Source: Myotis daubentonii (taxonomy: Eukaryota; Chordata; Mammalia; Chiroptera; Vespertilionidae). From it: DNA of 64,000 bases. The stretch is taken from positions 41,315,167-41,379,166 of the forward strand of contig NC_081850.1 in the NCBI RefSeq assembly GCF_963259705.1, in the 5' to 3' direction. Shown here one piece after another: positions 11,159 to 23,065 of this stretch. Position 1 is the stretch's first letter, and each line of letters begins with the position of its first letter. The position numbers and the translations under genes were made by a program. The notes under the pieces are model-generated. The model saw only the letters and a program-made list of their open reading frames with translations. It was not told where the DNA came from and ran no database searches.

Positions 11159-11507
11159 GAAAATAAGCTTTTTGACATTATCTAAGGAAATGTAAATTTT
11201 GTCTACTAACATCAACACCTCTGAATGATAAAGGGACATTTTGAGAAAGCATCAAGGTTTCTTTTTAAATATGTGTATTTTATGTAAACATGATCACTAA
11301 AAAAATCTAAGAATTTAACTTTATAATATGGTAAAGCATCAGGAAATATTGTAATATTCAAAGTTTGGAAGCATTTGCTCATTGCACAACATACTGTAAC
11401 TAGATTTGGGCATTGTATAACATTGATAACATGAATATGCAGAATTTATAATGGGCTATCTTTTAAATAGCATTTTACTTTTTATTTTTTTTATTTTTTG
11501 TTGGTGG

Positions 11508-11652
11508 TGCATTTATTTATTTTATTAAATATATTGGGGTGACATTGGTTAATGGGATCATATAGGTTTCAAGTGTACATTTCTATGATACAAGATCTGT
11601 ATATTATACTGTGTGTTCACCACCCAAAGTCAAATCATCTTTGTCACCATCC
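11508..11652 (-). mobile_element. L1 3' end, antisense, truncated
   Basis: The reverse complement reads as a bat L1 3' UTR: GTGAACACACAGTATAATAT, then CACTTGAAACCTATATGATC and CCAATGTCACCCCAATATAT, ending in an A-rich tail. Only the last 145 bp or so are present. Confidence 0.8.
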
Positions 11653-11689
11653 ATAAATAGCATTTTAGAGTTAACAAGTATTTCCACAT

Positions 11690-12030
11690 TTATTTGATCC
11701 TCTCCAATGTATTTGGAGTAGCTATGTGTGACAACCTGTTACATCAGGTGCTGCTAATGCCTTTTAATAAATGAAGAGAGTAAGGCAGAGAAAAGTTAAA
11801 TCACATAGTACATGAAAATGTTGAAATGGGTATCAACCTGTCTTTTCAGATTCAATGATTCCTATAAGACAGAAAGTACTAATGGCAATAAGCTATAATG
11901 GCATGCAGAGCCAGAAAGGAAAATATGACAGTAATAACAGCAATAGACATTAATAAAATTTGTATTCTATGTTTTACACATTATATCTCATTTCATGCTA
12001 ATCACAATGTTGTGAGGGGGGAAAAAACTT
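11690..12030 (-). mobile_element. MIR-like SINE fragments, antisense
   Basis: Two weak stretches (about 11690-11870 and 11940-12025) resemble antisense MIR: an AAATGAAGAGAGTAAGGCAG region corresponding to the tail of the MIR core, and a TATATCTCATTTCATGCTAATC-like region. They are strongly diverged. Confidence 0.4.
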
Positions 12031-12171
12031 ACCAGCAATAATCAGATGGCAATTTAAAATGTTAATTATTTGCACATTGTCATAAAACCAATCATTTTGT
12101 ATGATACAGTATTTTCAACTCCAAAACAATAAAAATGAAAACCCTTAAAATTTAATAGGAGCCATGACTGC

Positions 12172-12300
12172 TGTGCTGGTGTGGCTCATTAGGTTGGAGT
12201 GTCCTCCCATACACTGAAAGATTGTGGGTTCAATTCCAGGTCAGGGCATGTGCCTAAGTTGCAGGTTCTATCCCTGGTGGGTGGTGGGGGCAAAAAGCTA
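12172..12300 (+). mobile_element. VES-related SINE, 3' truncated or diverged
   Basis: A tRNA-like head with GTGGCTCATTAGGTTGGAG and GGTTCAATTCCAGGTCAGGG is followed by the TGCCTAAGTTGCAGG body. The CT-rich tail is missing and a G-rich run replaces it. Confidence 0.75.
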
Positions 12301-13660
12301 CAAGTTTTAAATACTGTACCAACATGGGTCAGTTTATCAGATATTGAAACCCATTCATTTTAAATAGATATTTGAAGTTCATACCCTTGATTAATTGTCC
12401 ATTTTTGCCAGCCCAGGAAATAAAAGGCAAGGATAAGAACAACTTTACAGAATTTCAGAAAAGCAACATCAAGAGCAGCTAGTTCTTAGTTTTTGTTAGC
12501 CAATTCATATTTAAATTAGTTCTATTTTCCTTATTTGAAGTTACTGCTAAAGTCTTCCTGGCCTGCCAACTACAACCATTACTTTGTCCTATAAAATCAG
12601 AAAACAGAACAAAAAGAAAAAAGAAAGTTAATATATCCTGTGATATGGAATATTGTTGCTTTGAACATTTTAAGACAGAATTTATGTGGAACCAGATCAA
12701 TTTTAAGAAACTCCCTGTGGGTTCTGTTTGTTGTTTTGAATTGCTTTAATAGTAAACTTGCATTATTTATGTTTATTAATATTTAGAATGCACTCTGCAA
12801 GGATGATTTTCATCTGAGTTATAATTAGTCTCAGCTGATGAATGCAATAAAATGATTATAAACAACTTCGTGAGATCATTATCAGTGTTATGGGAGAAAA
12901 TGTTAAAACATTGGTTCAACATTCTACCTTCAAAGATCCACTGAAATGAGCTTCAACCCATTTAAAATCTAACATAGGTCACACTAAAAGTGTTTTCTTC
13001 ACCATATAGTTATTGAACTTCACATACAGGTTCACTTTTCCAAAACTCAACTCACATTTCTCCTAAAATCTTTAAGTGCTGTGTTTATTATTCATTTCTA
13101 AAGATACATTCTTTGTGAATATTTAGAAAATATAGGGTTATAAAAAAACTGTATAAATATCACTGATAAACTTACCTTGCAGAAAAAACAATTACGGGCT
13201 TTTGGGCATATTGACTTGTGTGGAGGTATGGTACGTGTATGGTCTATGCACTTTTCATGATTGAGTTATATACTATGAGTTATTTTCATTTAACTAAATG
13301 ATAATATAAAATGAAGGCTATGTTTATAATAGTTTATTTAGTTCTTAGTTTTTTAAAACGCGCTTCTTTTTTTACTAATGAAATAATGCAGATATACAAT
13401 AGTGAAATTAACACTCAGGAACCTTTAAGTGCCGTTTTTAATTTGTCAGTATGATAAATAATAGCATAATAATGATACTACTATTACTACTAATTATAGA
13501 TGTTTCAATATTTCCTCTGTCAAGACAAATATGATTTCCGACTCAAGCTTAACATAATTTTGGTAATATTTTTAAATTACTTTTTATAAACATTTTGATT
13601 TTCAAATAGGTTTTCCAGAATTTTATCTAATGTATTTTTATTGCTTCTATTAATAAAAAG
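12301..13660. other. Non-coding stretch; 12.77-12.92 kb looks constrained
   Basis: No gene was recognised. The block around 12770-12920 is rich in homeodomain-like ATTA/TAAT words and has no repeat signature, unlike its surroundings. This is only suggestive of a conserved non-coding element. Confidence 0.3.
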
Positions 13661-13661
13661 C

Positions 13662-14062
13662 CATGTATTTATCTTTCTCTGACTTACTTCTCTTACATAA
13701 TACCCTCTAGGTCATGTATCATTTCACTTACATATGGAATCTAAAAAACTAAACAAATGAACAAACAAAACAAACAGATGCATGCAGAGTACAAACTGAT
13801 AGTTGCCAGAGGGTTAGACGATGGAGGCGTGGACAAAAGGTGAAGGGAATTAAGAGGTATAAACTTATAGTTATAAATAATATACATAAGTAGTGTAAAG
13901 CATTGGGAACAAAGTCAATAATATTACAATAACTATGTATGGTGATAGATGGTTACTAGATTTCTCATAGTAATCCTTTCGTAAGGTACATAAATGTCAA
14001 ATTTCTATGTTGTAGACCTGCAACTAATATAATGTTGCATGTCAATTATACTTTAATGAAAA
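13662..14062 (+). mobile_element. L1 3' end with short 5' inversion
   Basis: 13714-14062 is sense L1 3' UTR (CATTTCACTTACATATGGAA, then GATAGTTGCCAGAGGGTTAG and a CTTTAATGAAAAAG end). The preceding 13662-13713 is the adjacent upstream L1 segment, but inverted. Its reverse complement, GACCTAGAGGGTATTATG through GTCAGAGAAAG, belongs just before the sense part. This is the structure left by twin priming. Confidence 0.72.
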
Positions 14063-14424
14063 AGAACTTTACATTTCAGAATTTTTAAAAAATTAAAATT
14101 AAGTATAATGCCAAGTAATGGGACTGATTTTGACATTTTACAGCAGTAGCACCATTAAATATATACTTTCTTACATGTTTTCTTTGTTTTTATACTTTGT
14201 TATTTAATCAAAAGCATAGTCTACATTTTTATTCTTTCTATTAATAAAAATATGTACACCTTTTAGTACTTTTGTGGCAGTACTTAGTTTGCGGTAACTT
14301 ATATTCTTGCATTTTAAAAAATTTGCTAAATACTCAATAACTGTAGTCAATAATGCAACAGGGATTATTTGGCATTATTTGTATTTTCAGGCATTTGACT
14401 TTTTCTTCAGCCATTGCAATTGGT

Positions 14425-14795
14425 CTTGAATCCAGTCACCATTATCTTTCCAGCATCTCTGCAAGATTCTCCTATATATCTCCCAGCTTTCCTTATTGAG
14501 ATTTTCTATTCGGGTTTTCTCACATCTTCCCTATCAAACACCTTGCAGTGGTTTCCTATTATATTGAGTAGACATCCAGATGTTTTGTCCTGGCCTGCTC
14601 TATGACTGCTACCTCACCTTCTAGCACTCCTCTTTGTTCTCTCTGCATGGACCTCAGGGAGTTTTCGCGTTGTAGCCTCTCCGCTGATCTTCACACAATT
14701 GGTTCCTTCTCCTGATTCAGGTCTCAGCAGTGCTCTTTTCTCAGAGAGGCCCTATTATTATCTTTCCTGATTCTGTGTCTCCATAATTTTGCCTT
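14425..14795 (+). mobile_element. L2 LINE fragment (sense), old
   Basis: The order of diverged phrases matches the L2 3' region: an ACACCTTGCAGTGGTTTCC block, then CTGCTACCTCACCTTCTAGC, then TCTCAGAGAGGCCCT. The open frame at 14414-14605 is incidental. Confidence 0.5.
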
Positions 14796-14959
14796 TCATT
14801 CATGTTTTATTTTTGCTTATAGAAATTATCAATATTAGGAAATAATAATTATGTATTTATTATTAGGTGGTTTGGTGTGTTTTTTTTTTTTTTACCTCTT
14901 TTAGGAGAATATTATTTCAGTAAGAACAGGGTCTACCAAACTTGCACATTAGTATAGTT

Positions 14960-15193
14960 CAGTGATGGCGAACCTTTGAGCTCGGCATGTCAGCATTTTG
15001 AAAAACCCTAACTGAACTCTGGTGCCATGTCACATATAGAAATTTTTTGATATTTGCAACCATAGTAAAACAAAGACGTATATTTTTGATATTTAGTTTA
15101 TATATTTAAATGCCATTTAACAAAGAAAAATCAACCAAAAATATGAATTCACGTGTCACCTCTGACACGCGTGTCATAGGTTCGCCATCACTG
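14960..15193. mobile_element. Non-autonomous hAT transposon
   Basis: The termini CAGTGATGGCGAACCT and TAGGTTCGCCATCACTG are inverted repeats. Flanking octamers GTATAGTT (14952-14959) and GTATAGTG (15194-15201) differ at one base. The internal AT-rich region has no coding. Confidence 0.93.
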
Positions 15194-15201
15194 GTATAGT
15201 G

Positions 15202-16990
15202 TTACTGTAAAAAAAATGTTATCTCTAACATAACTACTATTATTATGAATCATAGGTTTTATCCATATATGATGATATACTACATTATTTGAGGGTATTT
15301 TGCTTTAATGTCAACTAATATTAATATTGCATTTTTGCATATTTTGCTTTTACCCAATATAATTTACCTAGTCTTTCATTTTCAACTTTCTTTGCCTAGT
15401 TTTTAAGTTTCAACCTCCTTTTTAAAGGTATCTATTGCAATCAGCATGTAATTAGACTCATTTTTGTAGGACAATGGCAAGATTTTCTGTTTTAGTAGAT
15501 AAGTTTAAACCAATTATGTTTATTATCATAACTGACAGCTTCTATCATATTTCTCCATGCTTTTATTTTTTAATGACTTCTTGCTGATGTTTTTTATTTG
15601 GTTATCTTAGCAATTCAAAAATATTAATTCTATTTTACTTTTACATGTGTTTATATGTTTTATCTATTATCATGCATAAGGTTTTATGATTATAAAAATT
15701 TTAAATTTAAAGCTATATTCTTAGTCCCTTACAGAAAAGATGAAGGTTTCAGGATGTGTTCCTCACCCTGATCCCTTACTAGGTGTTCTTAGTAAAATCT
15801 GCAATTTCCAAAGTTATTGCTGTTATTTTTTTCCCCAAATTATTTGTTATAGTAAGTATTGTTTATTCTTTCATTATTTAGCACGTATAACTATTTTTCT
15901 ACTTCTCCTTATAGAATTTTAGAGCTTTAGTATAATTTTTAATGACTCAGCATTCTCATATTTTTCTTTCAAGTATGTAACACTTATATATACTTATAAC
16001 ATAATTAAATATTGATTGAGAAAGTATTGATAACTTCTTTATATTTAATGTAAAATATAAAACTGAAATTTTAACCCACAATGATGTGGTAAAGTTTTAA
16101 TCAATTTTTAATGCAATCTAAGATCATTGGTTTGAAAAGGAATATTAAAATGCTATTTTTCTTCTAGAATTGTTATACTTTTATTTTTATAAGTATGGCT
16201 ATGATTTATTGCACATTAATATTTTATATAGTGATAGGTAAGGATGAAGGCTCATTTTTTTCCATACGTATATCATGATGTTCCAGTATCAATTGTTGTA
16301 AAGACTGTCTTTCTCCATAGAATTATCTTGGTACTTATACTGCAAAATAATTGTTTATGCATGTTGAGGTATATTTCTAAGCTCTCAATTTGATATCATT
16401 GTGAATATTCACTTTTGAAATTAGTAGTCAAGAATTTTCTAACTTTAGAAAATGAAATTCTAATATATTTTTTGAAATATTACTCCTTTGTCATTTCCTG
16501 TATTCTCTTATTTTATAATTCCAACCTATATCATGTATTTTAAAACGTCAATTTTTCCCTAACTATTCTTTGATATTTTGTACTTCGTTATTTCTCTATG
16601 CTTGATTATATTTAAATTTGTCTTTCTGAATAAAAATTTTCCTTTAATAGTCTTTTAAAATTTAATTGAATGTATATCTAATTTTCAGAATTTCTAATAT
16701 TTGACTTATGTACTTAATCTTCTTGCTTATGTCTGATTATATTTCAATATAGTTTTGGTTTTTATTTATTTATTTTAATGAACATTCTAAATGTATTTAT
16801 TTTAAAATGATTTAGAATGTTCTGAAAAAATTAAATCCATCTGAATTAAATTTATGCTCTGAGAATAGATTTCTTAAATGCATTTGTAAATATTTTCTCA
16901 TGTTTTGGCATTACAATGTCTTAATTCATTTTGACTGTCATATATGTCAAATATATATGTATTTGACAAATATACATATATCACAAATAC
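15202..16990. other. Very AT-rich stretch, nothing coding
   Basis: It is the most AT-rich interval seen, with no gene or family recognised. It contains a 13-bp perfect inverted repeat (16780-16792 and 16810-16822). Confidence 0.45.

Positions 16991-16992
<2 letters not shown>

Positions 16993-17045
<53 letters not shown>
16993..17045. repeat. (TA)n microsatellite, about 26 copies
   Basis: A pure TA tract lies directly beside a Tigger-like element, whose family targets TA. The poly-IY frames across it are artefacts. Confidence 0.95.
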
Positions 17046-17049
<4 letters not shown>

Positions 17050-17269
17050 TTGTTCCTTGTACAATGCAGGGGGTTAGGGGCAGCCACCTCCCATGCAATT
17101 AACAACCCACGTATCCACATATAGCTATGGTCATCCTCTACATATGTGGATTCCCAATCTTGGAAGTAACCTCTGAATAATGAGGATTTGAACTGCACAG
17201 TCATTTGAAAAAAATATGGGTATGTGAGCCTGCAAAGTTCAAACTTATGTTGGTCAAGGGTTAACTGTA
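17046..17269. mobile_element. Tigger (pogo-group) MITE-like element
   Basis: The right end GGTCAAGGGTTAACTGTA and the left CAATGCAGGGGGTTAGGGGC are the typical inverted termini of an old Tigger-type family, with GATTTGAACTGCACAG inside. The left terminus merges with the TA tract. Confidence 0.65.
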
Positions 17270-17276
17270 TATCATG

Positions 17277-17278
<2 letters not shown>

Positions 17279-17316
<38 letters not shown>
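17279..17316. repeat. (CA)n microsatellite
   Basis: A pure CA tract of about 19 units follows the Tigger-like element. Confidence 0.95.
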
Positions 17317-17319
<3 letters not shown>

Positions 17320-17320
<1 letters not shown>

Positions 17321-19005
17321 TATTACAGTGATACATTCCCTATGTGATATTTTCCCTCCTCTTTCACTCCCCTTCTATATATTTTGTACTCACTCCTTCT
17401 GGTCTAGTAGGGATTTTTTTTTAAACTATACTTCTATTTGGCATCCCCTCTTCCGACAGTTTCTAGATAGATTTTGTTTATTGGCTTTTACATGGAGTTG
17501 ATCTTGAAGATTAGCAATTTGGTCAACATATAATTTCCTGTGTGTGGGGTTGTGTCTTTAATCACTTACCTTCTCCATAGCTCTCTGTTAAATGTTGGCA
17601 CTGGCTACCATGGAATAAGCTATTTAGCTTATTTCCTTGAATGGGAAAGCCCTATTCTAGTTCCAAAAGTCAAGCATCCAGAGCGACTCTAGTCTCCCAT
17701 CTCGCGTGGAATATTTTATCTCTGTTACATTACAGAAGCCTAATTCTCAGCCTGCTGCTTCCAGATCAAGAAGCCAGCCAGCCTATAACTGCAGCCATGT
17801 GAATGCGGTATATCTAAATGTCTGTGACAGTGTTTTTACCAGTCCATGGGAATGTTCATGCTGCATTGACCCCAATGTGTCTTGTGATTTTACTTTTTAA
17901 AATCATCTTCTTTATCATCATTTATAACACACAAGTTAAAATTTAAACCAAGATGGCTGATAAGGTCAGTCAGCTGTTGAACGTAAAAGATGATTTTGCG
18001 GGTAAAAGCAGGGTAGAATAAAACAAAGTATGTGGTATTCAAAAGTTTAAATGCAAATGCCTAATTCAACATTCAAGGTTTATACTAAGAATATTAGCTT
18101 CTCTTCTTTATCTCAGTATCTAATTTATAAAATATTTGGTTAAAAGTGATTCCACATTTAGAGAAGGGCCTCATTTAATTCTATGCTTTGATTGTAATCA
18201 TTATGAGGATTCTGTGTTCTCAAGATACATGCACCATCTTGGGTGGTCAAAAGAAAAGTTATATCAAATTTTATTTATGAATACAGTAGACATCATTGAA
18301 TTTTAGTTCTATATACTGTATTTCACACACTGGGTTACTGTGGTCAGGCTCCCGATGCCACTCTTTTGTCTATTTATTACCAGATATTCCCATATAGTTT
18401 AACATTTCACATACTGAAATTACTTTAGTATGTCAGGATGTATATTTCTAAGAAAGAAAAGAAAGTAAGCAAGAAAGAAACACTTTTATTTATTTTTCTA
18501 ATATGGCAGGATCAAGTCATTTGCAAATCAGATATACTGATTGTGAAAATGTCAAGTTTGCCAAAGTTAGACCAAATTTATTATTGCAAAAAGATAACTG
18601 CTTTTCTAGTATCTAACAATGAAATGCCTTAGAGATCTTATTTAACTTCTTAATATATGATGTCTAGGTACTTATTATGAATCAGAATACAACTAACCAC
18701 GATAGAATTGCTGATGTAGACTTAATGTGACACCATAAGTACCACAAAAAAGGAGGAGTTTGTGGTTTAATTGTATAATAAGATATTTTAATAGGGCTAG
18801 AAATGAGACTATGGAGACAGGATGTCAGCACAGAATCAAAACTACAGGTTTCCTTTTGAAAAAGTGTTCTGTTCTTCTACCTGTAATTGGCACACGTTGC
18901 AGTAATCCAAAGAGAAAAACATACACATAAGATCACGGCAGAGATTAAAACACTGGTTACAGATGGCACAGAATAATAAGTAGAATATCTCCATCCTCTT
19001 GCAAT
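17320..19005. other. Non-coding stretch, nothing recognised
   Basis: No exon or repeat family could be supported. Short open frames at 17706-17900 and 18438-18632 have no recognisable domain. Confidence 0.45.
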
Positions 19006-19013
19006 GGGTCCAG

Positions 19014-19205
19014 CAGTGGTTCTCAACCTTCCTAATGCCGCGACCTTTTAATACAGTTCCTCATGTTGTGGTGATACCCAACCATAGAATTATTTTCGTT
19101 GCTACTTCATAACTGTAATTTTGCTACTGTTATGAATCGTAATGTAAATATCTGATATGCAGGATGTATTTTCATTGTTTGCAATCCACAGGTTGAGAAC
19201 CGCTG
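19014..19205. mobile_element. SPIN-like hAT MITE, internally deleted
   Basis: The termini CAGTGGTTCTCAACCTTCC and GGTTGAGAACCGCTG match the copy at 61276-61585. The 5' half aligns base for base with that copy through CAGGATGTATTTTCATTG, then skips about 115 bp to the CCACAGGTTGAGAACC end. The sequence resembles the SPIN family, known for horizontal transfer among tetrapods. Confidence 0.85.
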
Positions 19206-19573
19206 GCGCAGGAAAAGATAAACCAACCAGTGTGATCAAGATAAAACAGAGATCAAAACAACAGGAATCTGGTGGATTCCAATAATTTAAATAGATGTTT
19301 CCTTTTATCTTATGTAAAAATCTCAGTGGCTTCTATCTTGCTGCTCTGCTATTCTTAGCACCTGCCTCCTGGCAAAAGCTTCAGCCAAGATGACAGTATT
19401 TGACCAGCTTGAACAAGGAAAAAACAAAGGAAGGACGACCCTCCACACCTACCTCATCTTTAGGAGCCCTTTCCATAATACTCACAGAACACCTTAATTA
19501 TATTCCACAGGGCAGCACCTAATCATGGAGGTAACAGCTTTAAAGAGGAGTAGGAAATGCTGTCTATTCATGG

Positions 19574-19693
<120 letters not shown>

Positions 19694-19699
19694 CATCTA

Positions 19700-19828
19700 C
19701 AGGATGGTACAACAGTAAGTTTACAGTTGTTTGTATGGAAAATAATACAATAAGTAATAAATAACAATAAAGAATAAACTCTGTGTTTTTCATACGCACA
19801 ACTATAAACATACTTTTGCCCTACCTTG
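19700..19828. mobile_element. Mariner-type MITE, diverged copy
   Basis: The inverted ends CAGGATGGTACAACAGTAAG and CATACTTTTGCCCTACCTTG are flanked by TA (19698-19699, 19829-19830). It matches the better-preserved copy at 57966-58085 and sits at the end of an AT tract, a natural TA target. Confidence 0.85.
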
Positions 19829-19830
<2 letters not shown>

Positions 19831-19861
<31 letters not shown>

Positions 19862-19862
19862 A
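19831..19862. repeat. (TG)n microsatellite between mariner and Helitron
   Basis: A TG tract starts directly after the mariner target TA and ends at the Helitron 5' end. Confidence 0.93.
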
Positions 19863-20320
19863 TTCTATATAAAAGCATATTATGCAAATCGACCAAATGG
19901 CAGAACGACTGGTCGGTGAGGGGGCAGGGAGTCCTAGCAAGCAGGTGGCATCAGGCCAGCCAAGGCACGTGCCAGTGGGCAGAGGGAGGGCACAGTAATG
20001 GGAGGCGGGCGGCACCAACCAGTGGTGGCGGATGGGTGATCAGGGGGGTGGGGCTGGCCACCTGGTCACCTCACACAGAGGGAGGCCACTGTGGTGGCAG
20101 CAGCGGGCAATGGGGGGTGGGACCAGCTGCTTGCAGGCTGATGCTATCCCCTGAGCAGCCTGCCCCATCGCCTCGCACGGAGGGAGGCCAGACTGTGGCT
20201 TAGGACATCCTACTGCGGTCAGTAGGACATCCCCTGAGGGCTCCTGGACTGTGAGAGGGCACAGGCTGGGCTGAGGGCCCCCCTCCCAAGTGCACAAATT
20301 TTTGTGATCCAGGCCTCTAG
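19863..20320 (+). mobile_element. Non-autonomous HeliBat Helitron
   Basis: The 5' end TTCTATATAAAAGCATAT follows an A. The body contains ATGCAAATCGACC, and the 3' end is CAAATTTTTGTG then CAGGCCTCTAG followed by T. The central GC-rich part (19915-20200) is not shared with the other copies here. The 125-residue frame over it lacks any domain I recognise. Confidence 0.9.
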
Positions 20321-20339
20321 TGTGTGTGTGTGTATATGT

Positions 20340-21330
20340 ATATGTACATATTTGGTTGGGAGTAGTTATATGTTAAGTCGCTTTGAAGGGATGACTCATT
20401 AACATCCAGGAGAGACTCCACCTTTCCATGGTTTTTATACAAATCTAGAGGAGACTGTGAAAGCCATACAATGATCTATCACTAAGAAAAATGTTTTCTG
20501 TATTGGGACTGGGAAGGTTAAGAACGTCTTCTCAGCTTTCTAAAGGTATTTATTGGTAACATCAATCTAAAAATAAAAGGCATCCCAAATACATTATGCA
20601 TTTCAAATGCAAGGAAAGCAAACTTTAAGGATCATATGACATATAAATTATAGTGATAACATTTAATATGTAAGAAAACTCAGTTTAGATGAATTTAGCT
20701 AGCCAAGGAAGTTTATAGAAAATTAAATACTAACACAAAAATCTCTTAGAATTTGTTCTCTATCATGTTAAGATAGAGTTGTTTATTTTTTTAAAAAAAG
20801 ATAAAAGAAGCATCATAAACTAAAACAAGCACAGTGACCTGAACAACTGTACCAAAAAAAAAAAAGAAAGAAAGAAAAAAAGAAAAATGACCTCACACTG
20901 TAAGAAAATTTACAAGTACTAAAATATAAAGCCTCCCAAGATTTGGCCTCTAATGAATGGAATGTTCTTGGCTGTGTTAAGGTAGAATTTTGACCCCTTT
21001 GTTTTTGTTTTTCCTCTACCTCCTCAGGCAAGTCCAAATCACTTAAGCTCCCTAAGCATTTGGCAGGCAAGCTGCCTAAACTGCTTTATCTGCATTTTTG
21101 TATCACTTCATGAATTGGTCAATGGGAGCATCAACACACAACTCCAAAATGCCATTAGAATAGCTTAATATTTCCTTGAAAATGTAAAAGAACTGCTCTT
21201 GGCATTATGTTAATTTTAGGAACCCCAGCTACCCTAGGGAGGTTAGAAAAAAAAGGGTAAAATGAATGCTCTCAGAAATATAGATTTATAAACAGATATT
21301 ATGCCAAACTGAAAATTTCAAGTGAAATAC
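20340..21330. other. Non-coding stretch, nothing recognised
   Basis: An A-rich low-complexity patch lies at 20850-20890. Nothing else is supportable. Confidence 0.45.
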
Positions 21331-21332
21331 TT

Positions 21333-21535
21333 TTTTTAAATAGATTTTAGACAAAGTGAAAGGGAGAGGGGCAACGAGGTAGAAACATCAATGAGAGAGA
21401 GACATCAATCAGCTGCCACACTCCCTACTGGAGATGGAGCCCACAACCTGGTCATGTGCCCTGACTAGAATCAAACCTGGAACCTCTTGGTTCATGGGTT
21501 GACACTCAACCACTGAACAATACACAAGCCAGGCT
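21333..21535 (-). mobile_element. VES-related SINE, antisense, diverged
   Basis: The antisense element runs from the A/T-rich tail (TTTTTTTAAATAGATTTTAG) to a head ending ACACAAGCCAGGCTC. Box B is still readable on the reverse strand. It is more diverged than the VES copies at 31 and 42 kb. Confidence 0.85.
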
Positions 21536-21658
21536 CAAGCTAAATACTTTTAATAATGATCCCTTACTTGGGAAGATGCCTATCTTTAGGCCATCTTTCA
21601 CTGAATTATAAAAATTATATTTTTTGAACATATAGAATTTATGAAATAAAACTAATCA

Positions 21659-23065
21659 TCCTATCTAATAATAGAGAAACATGGTAATTAGCCATAACTT
21701 CGCTACCCTTCCCATTGGCTAATCAGCAAGATGTGCAAATTAACTGCCAGCCAAGATGGCGGCTGGCAGCCAGGCAACTGAAGCGAACATGAACATGAGG
21801 CTTGCTTACTCCAGTGATGGAGGAAGTCAACGTTACCGCCTGCCACAGCTCAGCTCTGAGCTCCGGATGAAACAATGTTGCAATTATAGAACCTAAACAA
21901 ACTCCAGAAACCTGCTTTCAGCCAGCAACGGCCTCAGAGCTGGAGCCTGCCCTCAGCTCCAGTGACAGCTATAGAAGGTAAATTAATCCCAGAATAAAAA
22001 AAAGAAAAGAAAAAAAAAGAGGCTGGGAGCTTCAGTCTCCCACCAGCCTGAAAACAGCCCTCAGGCCCTCACCCAGACTGGCCAGGCACCTTAGTGGGGA
22101 CCCCCACCCTGAAGGGTGTGTGACCAGCTGCAAACAGCCATCATCCCCTCATCCAGGCTGGGCAGGCACCCTACTGGGGACCCCCACCCTGAAGGGTGTG
22201 TGACCAGCTGCAAACAGCCATAATCCCATCATCCAGGCTGGCCAGGCACTCAAGCAGGACCCCCACCCTGATCCGGTATACCCTTCAGGGCAAACCAGCC
22301 GGCCCCCACCCATGCACCAGGCCTCTATCCTATATAGTAAACAGGTAATATAGAAACTGACCCTAACAGCAGAAGGACTGGGAATGACTGGTCACTATGA
22401 CACACACTGACCACCAGGGGGCAGATGCTCAAAGCAGAAGCTACCCTCTGGTGGTCAGGGCGCTCTCACATGGGAGGAGCTGTGCTCAGCCACAAGCCAG
22501 GCTGATGGCTGCCAGTACAGCGGTGGTGGTGGGAGCCTCTCCTGCCTCCTCAGCAGCGCTAAGGATGTCTGACTGCAGTTTAGGCCTGCTCCCTGCCGGC
22601 AAGTGGACATCCCCCAAGGGCTGCCGGGCTGCCAGAGGGATGTCTGATTGCCATCTTAGGCTCAATCCCCTGGAGAGCGGGCCTAAGCCAGCAGGTGGTC
22701 ATCCCCTGAGGGGTCCCAGACTGCGAGAGGGCACAGGCTGGGCTGAGGGACCCCCCATCCCCCCCCCGAGTGCACAAATTTTTGTGCACCGGGCCTCTAG
22801 TATATAATAAAAGGCTAATATGAAAATTGACTGAACAGTGGAACAACCGGTAGCTATGATGTGCACTGACCTCCAGAGGGCAGATGCTCATTGCAAGAGC
22901 TACCCCCTGGTGGTCAGTGCACTCCCACAGGGGGAGAGCACTCAGCCAGAGGCCGGGCCCATGGTGGCTCCCAGACTGCAAGAGGGTGCAGGTTGGGCTG
23001 AGGAAACTCCCCACCCCACCCCTCACCCCTGCTGAGTGCACCAATTTCATGCACCAGGCCTCTAG
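21659..23065 (+). mobile_element. Three-module tandem Helitron array
   Basis: Three head-to-tail units lie without spacers. Module 1 (21659-22327) is the NF-Y/YY1-motif type with the A-tract and 80-bp repeat. Module 2 (22328-22800) opens TCCTATATAGTAAACAGG and ends CTAG. Module 3 (22801-23065) opens TATATAATAAAAGGC directly after that CTAG and ends CTAGT. Module 2 keeps the same TATATAGTAAA variant that opens module 2 at the other three loci, but continues as a standard HeliBat with a perfect CCACCAGGGGGCAG core (22411-22424). Confidence 0.9.
22066..22270 (+). repeat. 80-bp tandem repeat, about 2.5 copies
   Basis: The GCCAGGCAC-type anchor occurs at 22081, 22161 and 22241. It is the same unit as at 3216-3350. 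Confidence 0.85.

Noticed and set aside
16898..17124. Poly-IY frames on both strands
   Set aside because: Translation of a (TA)n tract.
22397..22807. 136- and 156-residue frames on opposite strands
   Set aside because: Both lie within GC-rich Helitron sequence, and no domain is recognisable.
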